A DNA stretch of 43,502 nucleotides, from the NCBI RefSeq assembly GCF_947495845.1, contig NZ_CANMAO010000034.1, positions 1 through 43,502 of the forward strand, in the 5' to 3' direction. The notes beneath the pieces were generated by a model. It did no database searches, was not told the origin of the DNA, and saw only the letters and a program-made list of their open reading frames with translations. Source of the stretch: an uncultured Endozoicomonas sp. (GTDB lineage: Bacteria; Pseudomonadota; Gammaproteobacteria; Pseudomonadales; Endozoicomonadaceae). Shown piece after piece: positions 15,981 through 23,833 of this stretch. Both the position numbers and the translations under genes were made by a program. Numbering within the stretch: the first letter of the stretch is position 1; each line of letters starts with the position of its first letter.

Positions 15981-18188
15981 ATGACTACAGATTTGAAACC
16001 CGCTCCGGCAGCTGCGGCAATGCCGGGTAAAAACACGCCTGATGAAGACATCATCGATCTTCGTCAGATTTTCCATGTGTTGAACACCCATCGTCTGGCG
16101 ATTGCCGGCTTCACCGCCGCCGTTACGTTACTGGCGATCCTGGTGGTGTTCTCCATGACGCCGATTTACCAGGCGACGACAGTCCTGCAAATTGAACAGG
16201 AGCAGGCTAAAGTCGTCAGCATTGAAGAGATCTACGGTATCGATGGCGGCAGCGACAGTTACATCAACACCCAGCTCGAAGTACTAAAATCCCGTGGTGT
16301 GCTGGAAAAGGTGGTGAACAAACTCAACCTTCTGGAGAGCCCGGAATTCAACACTCGCCTGGTGGAAGCCCCCTGGTATTCTGGCCTGCTGGACTGGCGC
16401 AGCTGGTTTGGCCTGAAAGAGCCAGAAGAAGCCGAAGATCCTAACATTGTGATGCGCGATACCATCAATGTTCTGAATGAGCTGGTTACGATTGAGCCGG
16501 TGCGCAAAACCCAGATCGTGAAAATTCATGCGCAGTCCGAAAACCCAAAGTTAGCGGCTAAAATCGCCAACGCCATCGCCAATGCTTACATCGAATCCTA
16601 CATGGAATCGAAACTGGCCCTCACGCTCAATGCAACCGACTGGATGCAGGGCCGGCTGGGCGAGCTCTCAAACAAGCTGCGAATTGCTGAACAGGAGTTG
16701 CAGGATTACCGCGAGCAAGAACAGTTGATCGATCTGGAAGGGGTACTGACCGTTTCCAGCAATGAACTGAAAGCGCTGACCGAATCTTTAGTTCAAATAC
16801 GCAATAAACTGACTGTGTCTGAGAATATTTACGCTCAGATTCGCTCCGGCAAGTTGAAAAAAGGGGATAATCAGACGCTGCAGGCAGTACTGCAACACCC
16901 GTTGATTCAAGATCTGAAGCAAGAGGAATCGAAGCTGGAGCGGCAGGTAGATGATCTGTCTCGCCGCTACGGTGCCAAACACCCGAAAATGATCTCTGCC
17001 AAATCCGAGCTGCAGAGCATTCGTCAGAACATGACGATGCAGATTCGCAACATAGTGGAAGGCGTAGAGCGGGAATACGAAATCGATAAGGCGAACGAAA
17101 AAAGCCTGCAGGTGGCGGTGAACAATGTCAAAGCCAGGGTTCAGGAGATTAACCGTAAGCAATTCCGCCTACGTGCTTTAGAGCGCGAAGTGCAAACCAA
17201 CAAAGATTTGTACGATGCGTTCTTTAAGCGCATACAAGAAACCTCCGCCACCAGTGACCTGCAAACCGCCAATGCGCGCATTGTTGATAAAGCCTATACC
17301 CCCGAGTACCCGGTCAAACCGAAAAAGAAACTGATTGTTGGTATCGCGGCACTGCTGGGGCTGATGGTTTCCTGTGGTATTGCGTTTTTACTGGAGATGC
17401 TCAACAACACCATACGTACGACAAAAGACGTTGAAGAAAAACTGAACCTGCCCGTCTTGGGTGTGCTGCCGAAACTTACGGATAAAGCAGCGCTGGATCA
17501 TGTCTTTAAATTGTTTTCAGATAAAGATCAGCCCGCTTTTGGTGAGGCGGTTCGAACCATTCGCACCAGCATCAACCTAACGGCGATGGATCAACAGCAT
17601 CGACTCTTTGCCATCACCTCCACCGTACCGGGCGAAGGCAAATCCTCAACGGCTTCGAACCTGGCTCTGGCATTAGGTCAGTTAGGCAAAGTTCTGCTGG
17701 TAGATTGCGACCTGCGTCGACCGGTAGTCGGTAAAAACTTCCACATAAAAGGCGGTTCTGCTGGCCTTGCGAATCTGCTGGCGGGTACTGCCAATATCAA
17801 TGATGCGGTGCATAAGCTGGAAGGTATCGATGTAATCCCTTGTGGGCTTGTGCCACCCAACCCGCAGGAATTGTTGTCGTCAGATCGGTTTGGACAATTG
17901 CTGAAAAAGCTTCGGGGGCATTACGATTATGTGGTATTGGATTGCCCGCCGGTGCAAAACGTCAGCGATGTATTGATGGTTTCACGCCACTGTGATGGTC
18001 TGGTTTATGTTGTAGAGGCTGGTCGTATGCAATCTAACGCGGTCAGTACTGCGGTGGGTCGATTGCTGCAGGCCAGAGCGCCGGTAACGGGTGCGGTATT
18101 GAACAAAATTGATCCGAAAATGAAAGATACCTACGGCTACAACCAAGGGTATTACGACTCTACGGGGTATTACTCTTCCTCTTCGTAA
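15981..18188 (+). CDS. Wzc-like chain-length regulator and tyrosine autokinase
   Basis: This 735-residue inner-membrane protein has a Wzz domain with a first membrane helix (about 42-62), long coiled-coil periplasmic arms (about 200-430), a second helix (about 447-467) and a cytoplasmic BY-kinase domain. Kinase motifs are Walker A STVPGEGKSS (about 550), A-prime VLLVDCDLRRP (about 572) and B YVVLDCPP (about 650). The C-terminus has a six-tyrosine cluster (YGYNQGYYDSTGYY). Such kinases control polymerisation and export of capsule or exopolysaccharide by cycling tyrosine phosphorylation. A matching phosphatase gene is not in the window. The gene closes the export module and is followed by a hairpin. 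Confidence 0.92.
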   Translation: MTTDLKPAPAAAAMPGKNTPDEDIIDLRQIFHVLNTHRLAIAGFTAAVTLLAILVVFSMTPIYQATTVLQIEQEQAKVVSIEEIYGIDGGSDSYINTQLEVLKSRGVLEKVVNKLNLLESPEFNTRLVEAPWYSGLLDWRSWFGLKEPEEAEDPNIVMRDTINVLNELVTIEPVRKTQIVKIHAQSENPKLAAKIANAIANAYIESYMESKLALTLNATDWMQGRLGELSNKLRIAEQELQDYREQEQLIDLEGVLTVSSNELKALTESLVQIRNKLTVSENIYAQIRSGKLKKGDNQTLQAVLQHPLIQDLKQEESKLERQVDDLSRRYGAKHPKMISAKSELQSIRQNMTMQIRNIVEGVEREYEIDKANEKSLQVAVNNVKARVQEINRKQFRLRALEREVQTNKDLYDAFFKRIQETSATSDLQTANARIVDKAYTPEYPVKPKKKLIVGIAALLGLMVSCGIAFLLEMLNNTIRTTKDVEEKLNLPVLGVLPKLTDKAALDHVFKLFSDKDQPAFGEAVRTIRTSINLTAMDQQHRLFAITSTVPGEGKSSTASNLALALGQLGKVLLVDCDLRRPVVGKNFHIKGGSAGLANLLAGTANINDAVHKLEGIDVIPCGLVPPNPQELLSSDRFGQLLKKLRGHYDYVVLDCPPVQNVSDVLMVSRHCDGLVYVVEAGRMQSNAVSTAVGRLLQARAPVTGAVLNKIDPKMKDTYGYNQGYYDSTGYYSSSS

Positions 18189-18197
18189 AGCGCATTC

Positions 18198-18252
18198 CGC
18201 TACCTGCTACCCGAAAAAGATAAGGCGCATGCCTTTACGGGTAGCGGGCGGC
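18198..18252 (+). terminator. Hairpin after wzc-like gene
   Basis: GCTACCCG (18209-18216) pairs with CGGGTAGC (18238-18245), and a CTCTTTTAAT stretch follows the G-rich tract. It is probably a factor-independent terminator, though the loop is long and the T-run weak. The downstream arm includes the G-rich repeat found at other leader starts. Confidence 0.5.
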
Positions 18253-18317
18253 GGCTCTTTTAATAGACAAACATCGTTTAATAATAAAAAACACATAACA
18301 AACCCGCTAATAGAATA

Positions 18318-18667
18318 ACATCGTCTAACAATAGATTAACTCTCCGAATCCCACGCACCATGCGGCCTCACCAGAAAAACAACGTAAAATTACGCATCAG
18401 ACCGACACATTTCATGCATTGTATTGTCGTTTAGTTGACGTAAAATACCGCACCGTTGTTGATTGACTGATACCAGTCTGTAGACTTATATATCCCTGCT
18501 ACTTACTCTATCAACCAACAGCACCTGCTGGAGGGGTGACAACGTCAGTGCAGTGGGGAGATCGGTTATCCATGCGCCTTGTGCAGAAAATAACCTGATC
18601 ACTGACATTAAAATTAGTTATAAGTGCTTTTTCAGTAATAGCCAAAAAATTGAGGGACGGTAGTGTG
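18318..18667 (+). repeat. Duplicated polysaccharide leader, copy 1
   Basis: This segment and 23904-24250 are diverged direct repeats. They share ACATCGTCTAACAA, ATTGTCGTTTAGTT, the hairpin CAGCACCTGCTGGAGGGG, GGGAGATCGGTTA, and the final TAATAGCCAAAAAAT plus ops-like element. It is a long untranslated leader with no reading frame. Its own operon has been lost; TA genes now follow. Confidence 0.8.
18654..18667 (+). promoter_or_regulatory. ops/JUMPstart-like element 1
   Basis: GGGACGGTAGTGTG matches the RfaH-recruiting ops consensus GGCGGTAGCGTG at ten of twelve positions. It ends a 350-base leader and is preceded by a JUMPstart-like TTCAGTAATAGCC. RfaH is known to bind RNA polymerase paused here and prevent termination in long glycan operons. 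Confidence 0.7.
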
Positions 18668-18717
18668 CTTTTTTATCAGCCTTATAGCTTCTGCGGCTGT
18701 TTTAATCAGATCTACCT

Positions 18718-18947
18718 CTAGGGAAAAATCATGAAAGCCTCCGGTATCACTGGGGTACAGCGGCATATATGGTCTATGACTTAATGGTTGTAAAGTGTGC
18801 AATTTGCTTCAACACCACACCATTAAAGGCTTCAAAGGCTTCAAAAATATCAGGCATTTTTCCCCTGGTATCAAAGAGCTTTAAAGTTAGTAGCCACTAT
18901 TGCTGGTAGGTATAGAAAAAATGCAGGCTTTCATGATTTTTCCCTAG
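18718..18947. mobile_element. MITE-like element with 23-base perfect inverted repeats
   Basis: CTAGGGAAAAATCATGAAAG at 18718 onward and its exact complement ending at 18947 form 23-base perfect termini around 184 bases with no reading frame. The size and structure suit a miniature inverted-repeat element. It lies between ops element 1 and the first TA module. No clear target duplication is seen. A partial R repeat (CTGACCCCAGTTTTCTT) follows directly. Confidence 0.7.
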
Positions 18948-19015
18948 CCCTGACCCCAGTTTTCTTCACGATAAAAGACCATGATTTTCTTATATGCCTC
19001 CTTGTAATGTATAGT

Positions 19016-19029
19016 CAGTGCATACACTG
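19016..19029. promoter_or_regulatory. Possible operator before HEPN/MNT module
   Basis: The inverted repeat CAGTG-cata-CACTG lies 17 bases before the HEPN start, within TGTATAG...GCATACA sequence. It is a candidate autoregulatory site, with no experimental support. Confidence 0.35.
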
Positions 19030-19046
19030 GAATTAAGAGTCGCAAT

Positions 19047-19553
19047 ATGACACTGAACGCTTCCTACCTTAAACTGCTATTGCAAAATTGGTCACAAACC
19101 TGCCGCACAGCGAAGCGGTTGGCCATTTCTGTTAATCGGTTAGCTGAGCGTTTACCCCTTTCTATAGACGATTTGCAAAATACGGATGAAGAACTCTTCG
19201 AAAAACTGGATGCTTTCAGGGTGAGGTTTGGCGACCTTCAGGACAGTCTTGGCGCAAAAGTATTCCGTAGTCTCCTTTTGTCAGAAGACGAAGAGCCGAT
19301 CAATATGGCCGACACACTGAACCGGATGGAAAAGCGGCAAATCATCCAAAGTGCGGAGCATTGGCGAACACTGCGGGAGATTCGTAATGCTTTTGCTCAT
19401 GATTACCCTGAAGCAGAAGCCGAAAGAGTCAATGCCATCAATCTTGCCTGGAAAGTAGCGCCAGAACTTCTGGATATTGCTGATAATATTTACCACTATT
19501 GCCAGCGTCAGAACATAAATTTGCCGGAGATCGAACGTGCGGATAAGCAATGA
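19047..19553 (+). CDS. HEPN-domain toxin (HepT-like)
   Basis: This 168-residue all-helical protein has the RX4HXY motif (RNAFAHDY, about 119-126) that marks HEPN RNases of HepT type. In the HepT/MntA system the partner nucleotidyltransferase neutralises the toxin by AMPylating the tyrosine of this motif. The partner gene overlaps its 3' end. A close paralogue sits at 37077-37559 (RNAFAHDYPE, RFGKLQDAMGAKLF versus RFGDLQDSLGAKVF), so the same module occurs on both sides of the glycan operon. It lies under an ops-type leader. Confidence 0.8.
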   Translation: MTLNASYLKLLLQNWSQTCRTAKRLAISVNRLAERLPLSIDDLQNTDEELFEKLDAFRVRFGDLQDSLGAKVFRSLLLSEDEEPINMADTLNRMEKRQIIQSAEHWRTLREIRNAFAHDYPEAEAERVNAINLAWKVAPELLDIADNIYHYCQRQNINLPEIERADKQ

Positions 19554-19836
19554 AATGGCCGCAAGTATTGTGGAGCTAAGCCGTACCCACATCGCACCCG
19601 ATGCCATCGTCTGGCTATTTGGTTCCCGTGCCAACGACAATGCCAGAGGCGGTGATATTGATCTGATGATTGAAGCGGAAGCGATTCAAAACCCGGTAGA
19701 ACGGAAGATTAATTTCCGACTGGCATTTGAAGATCGCTGGGGTGAGCAGAAAATAGACATCATCCTGCATGACTGCTTGAGAGATGACCAGGCCATTCAT
19801 GAAATCGCCCGGGAAAATGGAATCAGACTTTGCTGA
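19537..19836 (+). CDS. MNT-domain antitoxin (MntA-like nucleotidyltransferase)
   Basis: This 99-residue minimal nucleotidyltransferase has the active-site pattern LFGSRANDNARGGDIDL (GSX9DXD) and a third acidic region in KIDIILHD. It is expected to AMPylate and silence the HEPN toxin. I chose the GTG at 19537 inside the end of the HEPN gene because the N-terminus then aligns residue for residue in length with the paralogue at 36545 (31 residues up to GSR). The two genes overlap by 17 bases. Confidence 0.8.
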   Translation: MRISNEMAASIVELSRTHIAPDAIVWLFGSRANDNARGGDIDLMIEAEAIQNPVERKINFRLAFEDRWGEQKIDIILHDCLRDDQAIHEIARENGIRLC

Positions 19837-20103
19837 ATGTGCAAAAAAGATCCGGAATCTAACTTTGGTTTCTTAAAAATGCACGATGAAAGCCCTGACT
19901 CCGGTGATAAAGTGTTGTTTGAGGAAAAAGAAGGTGTAATCACCCTTACTCCCATGAATAACGACATTGAAGCTCTGGCAGGGAGCCTTGCCAACGACAC
20001 CAATGGCAAGCAAGCAACATTAGAAGATACGGAAGAAGCCATAAAAACCGGCGCAACAGCCTCTTGGTTAGATGACGAGAGAGATGATAATGGACGGAAT
20101 TGA
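19837..20103 (+). CDS. Chimeric, N-truncated AbrB-type VapB antitoxin
   Basis: This is an 88-residue frame. From about residue 24 it reads as the second half of an AbrB-fold VapB antitoxin (GDKVLFEEKEGVITLTP) plus a toxin-binding tail (AIKTGATASWLDDERDD). The DNA-binding half (SKGQVTIP-like) is missing and is replaced by an R repeat copy: ATGCACGATGAAAGCCCTGA gives MHDESPDSG. Translation could start at 19837, directly after the MNT stop, or at the repeat-derived ATG at 19879. It overlaps the PIN toxin gene. It may still bind the toxin but should not bind an operator. Confidence 0.7.
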   Translation: MCKKDPESNFGFLKMHDESPDSGDKVLFEEKEGVITLTPMNNDIEALAGSLANDTNGKQATLEDTEEAIKTGATASWLDDERDDNGRN

Positions 20104-20488
20104 TACCAGCGTACTTATCCGTTACCTTGTCAAAGACGACCTAAGCCAATATCAGCAAGCTTTAACCCTATTGAAAGCACTGCCAAAAATTTATCTCAGC
20201 CCAATCGTACTGGTCGAAACCGCTTGGGTGCTTAGCCACTTCTACAAAGTCAAAGCAGATAAACAATGTAATAAGCTCCGGGAACTTCTCTGCCTGGATT
20301 GTATAATGACGGATGATAGACAGGCTGTCTTAAGCGCCATCGAGGATTACGCCAATGGCTATGACTTTGCAGATGCAATGATTGGTCATCACAACACCCT
20401 AAAGAAATGCAAGACTACCTGGACCTTTGACCGAAAAGCGTCAAAGCTCGCTGAATTCAGCCGTATAGAAACACCACTGAGTTCTTAA
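20090..20488 (+). CDS. PIN-domain toxin (VapC-like)
   Basis: This 132-residue PIN-domain RNase has the acidic residues in place: IDTS (Asp 5), VLVETAW (Glu about 43), YDFADAMI (Asp about 93) and TFDRKA (Asp about 113). VapC toxins cleave tRNA or rRNA. The ATG at 20090 gives the normal MDGIDTSVLIRYL start; an ATG 18 bases upstream is in frame. It overlaps the chimeric VapB gene by 14 bases. Confidence 0.85.
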   Translation: MDGIDTSVLIRYLVKDDLSQYQQALTLLKALPKIYLSPIVLVETAWVLSHFYKVKADKQCNKLRELLCLDCIMTDDRQAVLSAIEDYANGYDFADAMIGHHNTLKKCKTTWTFDRKASKLAEFSRIETPLSS

Positions 20489-20559
20489 AAATGGCGGTAG
20501 TGCAAAGACCCCCGGTTTTTTTACCCGTGATTTGTTTGGGGTGGATTCTTAAAGAATTA

Positions 20560-20668
20560 AATTAACACCTAAATGGAGCAGGGCTAATAAGTGCACTTCA
20601 TTACTAAACGACAATGATTATGCACGATGAAAGACCTAACGCCGGTTTTTCCACAATGAAAGCCCCGG
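20560..20668 (+). repeat. R repeat upstream of HI0074/HI0073-type module
   Basis: The core TATGCACGATGAAAGACCTA is at 20619-20638, preceded by the ACTAAACGACAATGA flank. A second partial core (ACAATGAAAGCCCCGG) follows at 20653-20668. Together with the copy at 21583 it brackets the TA module in direct orientation. Confidence 0.85.
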
Positions 20669-20746
20669 AAGCAGGCCTCGTTTTCCCTTCCCTGACAAAA
20701 CCTAACTTGCTACGATCAAAGATCAACCATCAATGGTTTACAACCA

Positions 20747-21178
20747 ATGACAGACCAGCAAGAAGACATCCGTTGGATACAGCGGTTTGATAACTACCAG
20801 AAAGCTCTGGAAGCGCTAAAGGAAGCCGTCGAGTTATCACAACAACGCCAACTGACGCGACTGGAACAGCAGGGGCTGATACAGGGCTTTGAGTTCACTC
20901 ATGAGCTCGCCTGGAAAACCCTGAAAGACTTTCTCATCTATCGTGGCGTGCAAGGCATTATCGGCTCGCGGGATGCGGTCAGAGTCGCCTTCAGAGAAGG
21001 CATTATCACAGAGGGCGAGCTATGGATGGAAATGCTCAAGAGTCGCAACCTTACGTCCCATACCTATCGGGAAGAAGTCGCCAACGAAATAGCAGGCAAA
21101 ATACTCAAGCCGTATTTTAACGCCTTCAGCGAACTGAATAAAACGCTGATGAACTGGTTGGAACACGACAGGGTATGA
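20747..21178 (+). CDS. HEPN toxin, HI0074 family
   Basis: This 143-residue helical protein of the nucleotidyltransferase substrate-binding (HI0074) family shows FEFTHELAWKTLKDFL and the HEPN motif RNLTSHTY (RX4HXY, about 109-116). Such proteins pair with HI0073-type MNT partners, and the complex behaves as a TA module. The stop overlaps the ATG of the partner by four bases. The module is bracketed by R repeats. Confidence 0.85.
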   Translation: MTDQQEDIRWIQRFDNYQKALEALKEAVELSQQRQLTRLEQQGLIQGFEFTHELAWKTLKDFLIYRGVQGIIGSRDAVRVAFREGIITEGELWMEMLKSRNLTSHTYREEVANEIAGKILKPYFNAFSELNKTLMNWLEHDRV

Positions 21179-21498
21179 CGGCAAAATACGGTTTAAAAGC
21201 AGAGACGATTATAGCCATTCAGCAGGTACTGGCTGAATTTGCCCAGGTACAACAGGCCATTATTTATGGTTCCAGAGCAAAAGGTAATTATAAGCCAGGC
21301 TCCGATATCGACCTGACTCTGGTCGCTGCCCCAAAGGGCCAACTGAACCTGTCCACCCAATATCAGATTGAAGAAGCACTTGAAGAACTGATGCTACCCT
21401 ATCAATTTGACCTATCCATCCTCGAAACCATTGAAAGCAAAAACCTGCTAGGGCATATCGAGCGGGTTGGACAAGTGTTTTATGAACGAACCCGCTAA
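21175..21498 (+). CDS. MNT nucleotidyltransferase antitoxin, HI0073 family
   Basis: This 107-residue protein has AIIYGSRAKGNYKPGSDIDL (GSX10DXD, about 30-48) and a third acidic strand FDLSIL. It probably AMPylates the HI0074-type partner directly upstream. A broken near-copy of the C-terminal half, with the same downstream repeat, lies at 10273-10422, so this unit existed at another site in the window. Confidence 0.85.
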   Translation: MTAKYGLKAETIIAIQQVLAEFAQVQQAIIYGSRAKGNYKPGSDIDLTLVAAPKGQLNLSTQYQIEEALEELMLPYQFDLSILETIESKNLLGHIERVGQVFYERTR

Positions 21499-21516
21499 AC
21501 GATAGGTGTGGCAAGC

Positions 21517-21612
21517 TTAAATAAAGCATTGATCAGCTGGAGTGAGGTAAATAGAGCATTTCATTTATAGACGACAATGAATATGCACGATGAAAGACCT
21601 GACCCCGGTTTT
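21517..21612 (+). repeat. R repeat, long form, downstream of MNT gene
   Basis: The roughly 95-base form runs from AGCTTAAATAAAGC through TTTATAGACGACAATGA to the core ATGAAAGACCTGACCCCGG. It is the best-preserved long copy and matches 10436-10539. Confidence 0.85.
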
Positions 21613-21664
21613 CTTAAAGAAGAGTCTTTTCCTCCGTGCCTCTGTGTCTCCGTGGCCAAAAACA

Positions 21665-21741
21665 CCCCCACATCTGCGGGGAAAACAGAGGCATTTTTAA
21701 TAGCAGTACCAACGCCTCACTAACCCCCACCTCTGCGGGGA
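21665..21741. CRISPR. Possible two-repeat relic of a type I-E-like CRISPR array
   Basis: CCCCCACATCTGCGGGGA (21665-21682) and CCCCCACCTCTGCGGGGA (21724-21741) are near-identical imperfect palindromes 59 bases apart, which leaves a spacer-sized gap. The sequence resembles type I-E repeats (CCCCGCACCTGCGGGGA). There are only two copies, the flanks differ and no cas genes are nearby, so this is a weak call. Confidence 0.3.
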
Positions 21742-22278
21742 GCTGGCAATGTATCGGTTTGCGTCAATGGTGTCAAAACCCATCCCATAAAGCACAAAAA
21801 AGCTTTTTCGGGAAGCGGGCGGCGGGTAACGGGAGGCGCAACATATAACTCAACGCAAATACAAAACCACACAATAGAAAAACACAGTCTTATAATGTGA
21901 AACTCCGTTTAAACCTCATTTTACAATTCGCAAACCCCAACACAAGTAAACAAAAGCCAATCACCCCAAGGCTTGCAGCCAAGCTTAAGTAACGGTAAAC
22001 GCTATCCATAAAGGTACAAACCATCACTGAGCAACAACATCTACACGGTTGCATTACAAAACCACGACATTAAAATATACGACCGTCGTCAAAGGTCACT
22101 ATGACCTGATCAATATTATCCCTGTCTACAAATCAACCGCCCGCTGGATCTAGAGCCATTGGGTATTGTTTATTTGCAGATAGTCCGCTTGCAGGTCATT
22201 ACACCAGCAAAAGCCGGATAAAGTACCCGAACACACAACTTAATTACCTGGTCGTTTCGAAATTGCGCCTGATTCGGG

Positions 22279-22291
22279 GGGCGGTAGCGTG
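22279..22291 (+). promoter_or_regulatory. ops/JUMPstart element 2 (perfect core)
   Basis: GGGCGGTAGCGTG contains the exact 12-base ops consensus. It is followed only by the antisense RAYT gene, so its original glycan operon has been displaced. Confidence 0.75.
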
Positions 22292-22334
22292 GGGGGAGAG
22301 GTAAATCAGCGCCTAAACAGAGTCAGTTATCATC

Positions 22335-23168
22335 TTAAGCCTTACGAACAATGCGGCTCACCGTTGAGTAGTGAAGCCCGACGTAATCGGCAATCTCCTT
22401 AAGGCTGTAGCCGCCCGATTGAAAAGCAGAAACAATCGCCTCATCACGATGGTAAGCTGCTTCCAGAAAGTGGCTGAGAGGTGCTGCCGTTTTCCGCCTC
22501 TGCTTATGAGGCACTTCAGAGAGTGCAGCTTTCCCTTTTGGTTGATAAGCCAGCTGAGCATTAATGAATTCATCACTGCCCAGATAGATCTGCTGCTTAA
22601 GGTGCTCCCAGATATTGACGCCAACACCCTCGGCAACAAAGCGGGCAAATTTGAGAATGGCTTCATCCCGCTCGTTACCGAAGTAGCGCAGAGTGGCATC
22701 CGTCGCCAGCCAACCAGGCGAATCGAATAGCCCAGTGGTATAGCAGTAACTGCTCCAGGGCCACTCATCTGGCGACTTGACCATTTTGGCTCGAACCGGA
22801 TTTAACACAACGTACCGGCTCAGTTCCATAAGGTAAGCATCTTTATCCACCAGAATGGCTTTATAGCGACCCTGAAAAAGATGACCAACCCTGCCGTACT
22901 TCCGGTTAAAACGAACCGTGTAAACACCGTTAAGCTGTCGCATACCTTTCGAGAGATTGGCATCCGGCGTCTCGACCATCAGATGGTAATGATTGGTCAT
23001 CAGGCAAAACGAATGGATAACCCAGTTAAACCGTTCACACACTTCGGCAAGGGTATCAAGAAACAGCTGAAAGTCTGCATCTTCACGGTACATGGCTCTG
23101 CGTTCATTACCGCGAGATGTGACGTGGTACAGAGCACCTGCGTACTGAATTCTTAACGGCCTACTCAT
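22335..23168 (-). CDS. REP-associated tyrosine transposase (RAYT)
   Basis: This 277-residue Y1 transposase relative has the HUH pair HYH (about 60-62) in CLMTNHYHLMVETP and the catalytic tyrosine in LSRYVVLNPVRA (about 119). A C-terminal helix-turn-helix (YSLKEIADYVGLHYSTVSRI) follows. RAYTs are single-copy domesticated relatives of IS200/IS605 transposases, linked with REP palindromes. It is intact. A piece of it is found at 10219-10273. A degraded R repeat lies just upstream of its start (23225-23236). No REP pair is obvious at its ends. Confidence 0.88.
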   Translation of the reverse strand: MSRPLRIQYAGALYHVTSRGNERRAMYREDADFQLFLDTLAEVCERFNWVIHSFCLMTNHYHLMVETPDANLSKGMRQLNGVYTVRFNRKYGRVGHLFQGRYKAILVDKDAYLMELSRYVVLNPVRAKMVKSPDEWPWSSYCYTTGLFDSPGWLATDATLRYFGNERDEAILKFARFVAEGVGVNIWEHLKQQIYLGSDEFINAQLAYQPKGKAALSEVPHKQRRKTAAPLSHFLEAAYHRDEAIVSAFQSGGYSLKEIADYVGLHYSTVSRIVRKA

Positions 23169-23201
23169 ATCCTGTTACTTCATTTTCTATTTATGAAGAG
23201 T

Positions 23202-23236
23202 AAAAAGTAGACCATCAAGACAGATATGAAAGACCT
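23202..23236 (+). repeat. R-type repeat fragment with AAAAAGTAG flank
   Basis: AAAAAGTAGACCAT followed by ATGAAAGACCTG repeats the arrangement at 23577-23618 (AAAAAGTAGTCCAT then R core). The two direct copies bracket the pair of tiny membrane-protein genes. Confidence 0.7.
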
Positions 23237-23259
23237 GGCACCACCGACGGCACCACCGA

Positions 23260-23367
23260 CTATTTTTTATGATCCTTATGGTTCAGGTACTTAACCCAGA
23301 TCACCAGTGCACAGACAGTGGTAAAGAAAATAGCCAGAGTCCAAGCGAAAGCGTTCATCTCAATCAT
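23260..23367 (-). CDS. Tiny membrane protein B
   Basis: This is a 35-residue protein with one membrane helix (FAWTLAIFFTTVCALVIWV) and a basic tail (KYLNHKDHKK). Its ATG overlaps the stop codon of the gene for tiny membrane protein A, so the two are translationally coupled. The function is unknown. The compact paired design resembles small membrane toxins or subunits of an envelope complex, but nothing proves it. Confidence 0.5.
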   Translation of the reverse strand: MIEMNAFAWTLAIFFTTVCALVIWVKYLNHKDHKK

Positions 23368-23545
23368 GGTCAGACTCCAGAAGTACAGCCAGATAGACAA
23401 GAGCCAATGAGGTGGCCAGACCAAAGAAGACAATAGCAGCAATCATGTTCTCCTGAAAGATCGGGTATAAAACAGCCCCACCCAAAGGAAGCTTTACAAG
23501 ATCGCAGCTAAGCGCAGCCATTCTTTCGCGTTGTTTCTTATTCAT
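23360..23545 (-). CDS. Tiny membrane protein A
   Basis: This is a 61-residue protein with a charged N-terminus (MNKKQRERMAALSCDLVKL) followed by two hydrophobic stretches (PLGGAVLYPIF and MIAAIVFFGLATSLALVYLAVLL) and ending ESDHD. It is probably an inner-membrane protein with one or two helices. It overlaps gene B. The pair lies between two direct R-type repeats, as TA modules in this window do, so it is a candidate cassette of unknown function. Confidence 0.55.
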   Translation of the reverse strand: MNKKQRERMAALSCDLVKLPLGGAVLYPIFQENMIAAIVFFGLATSLALVYLAVLLESDHD

Positions 23546-23576
23546 TGGTACCACTTTTATATTTATTCAGAAATTG

Positions 23577-23630
23577 AAAAAGTAGTCCATTAGGTCGGAA
23601 ATGCACGATGAAAGACCTGACCCCGGTTTT
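23577..23630 (+). repeat. R repeat, downstream bracket of small membrane pair
   Basis: AAAAAGTAGTCCAT is followed by the intact core GCACGATGAAAGACCTGACC at 23603-23622. Confidence 0.85.
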
Positions 23631-23722
23631 TTATAAATCAGGACATCATCCAATCCATCCAGTTGCCCCTTACCTGGGTTTTCTGACGACTAAGGATTTA
23701 TCCTTTAATAACTTCCTCATTT

Positions 23723-23764
23723 CCGCTCATCCTGAGCGGAGTCGAAGGGGCACTAAACTTCGAC
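23723..23764. repeat. Compound palindromic repeat
   Basis: CCGCTCA/TGAGCGG is followed by GTCGAAG/CTTCGAC: two adjacent 7-base stems around CATCCTGAGCGGAGTCGAAG. This is the kind of extragenic palindrome found dispersed in many bacterial genomes. Confidence 0.6.
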
Positions 23765-23833
23765 AGGCCCGAACGGAGTCTTCAAAATCGAGATTATATC
23801 GGAACAGCTCCTAAGCACAGACAAAGCTTTTAC

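Larger units (their letters stand above)
21613..22334. other. Untranslated region: broken palindrome, CRISPR-like relic, G-rich tract, leader 2
   Basis: This 720-base stretch has no credible gene. In order it holds a half of the CCTCCGTGCC/TCTCCGTGGC palindromic repeat (about 21631-21657), two CRISPR-like repeats (21665-21741), a G-rich tract (GGGAAGCGGGCGGCGGGTAA, from about 21812), and a roughly 450-base AT-balanced leader ending in a perfect ops element at 22279-22291. Confidence 0.55.

Noticed and set aside
21636-21848. A 70-codon frame over the CRISPR-like repeats
   Set aside because: It is a translation of repeats (HPHICGENRG-type) with no supporting features.
23608-23814. A 68-codon frame beginning MKDLTPVF
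   Set aside because: It is made of an R repeat followed by a known-type extragenic palindrome. There is no ribosome binding site and no protein-like sequence.
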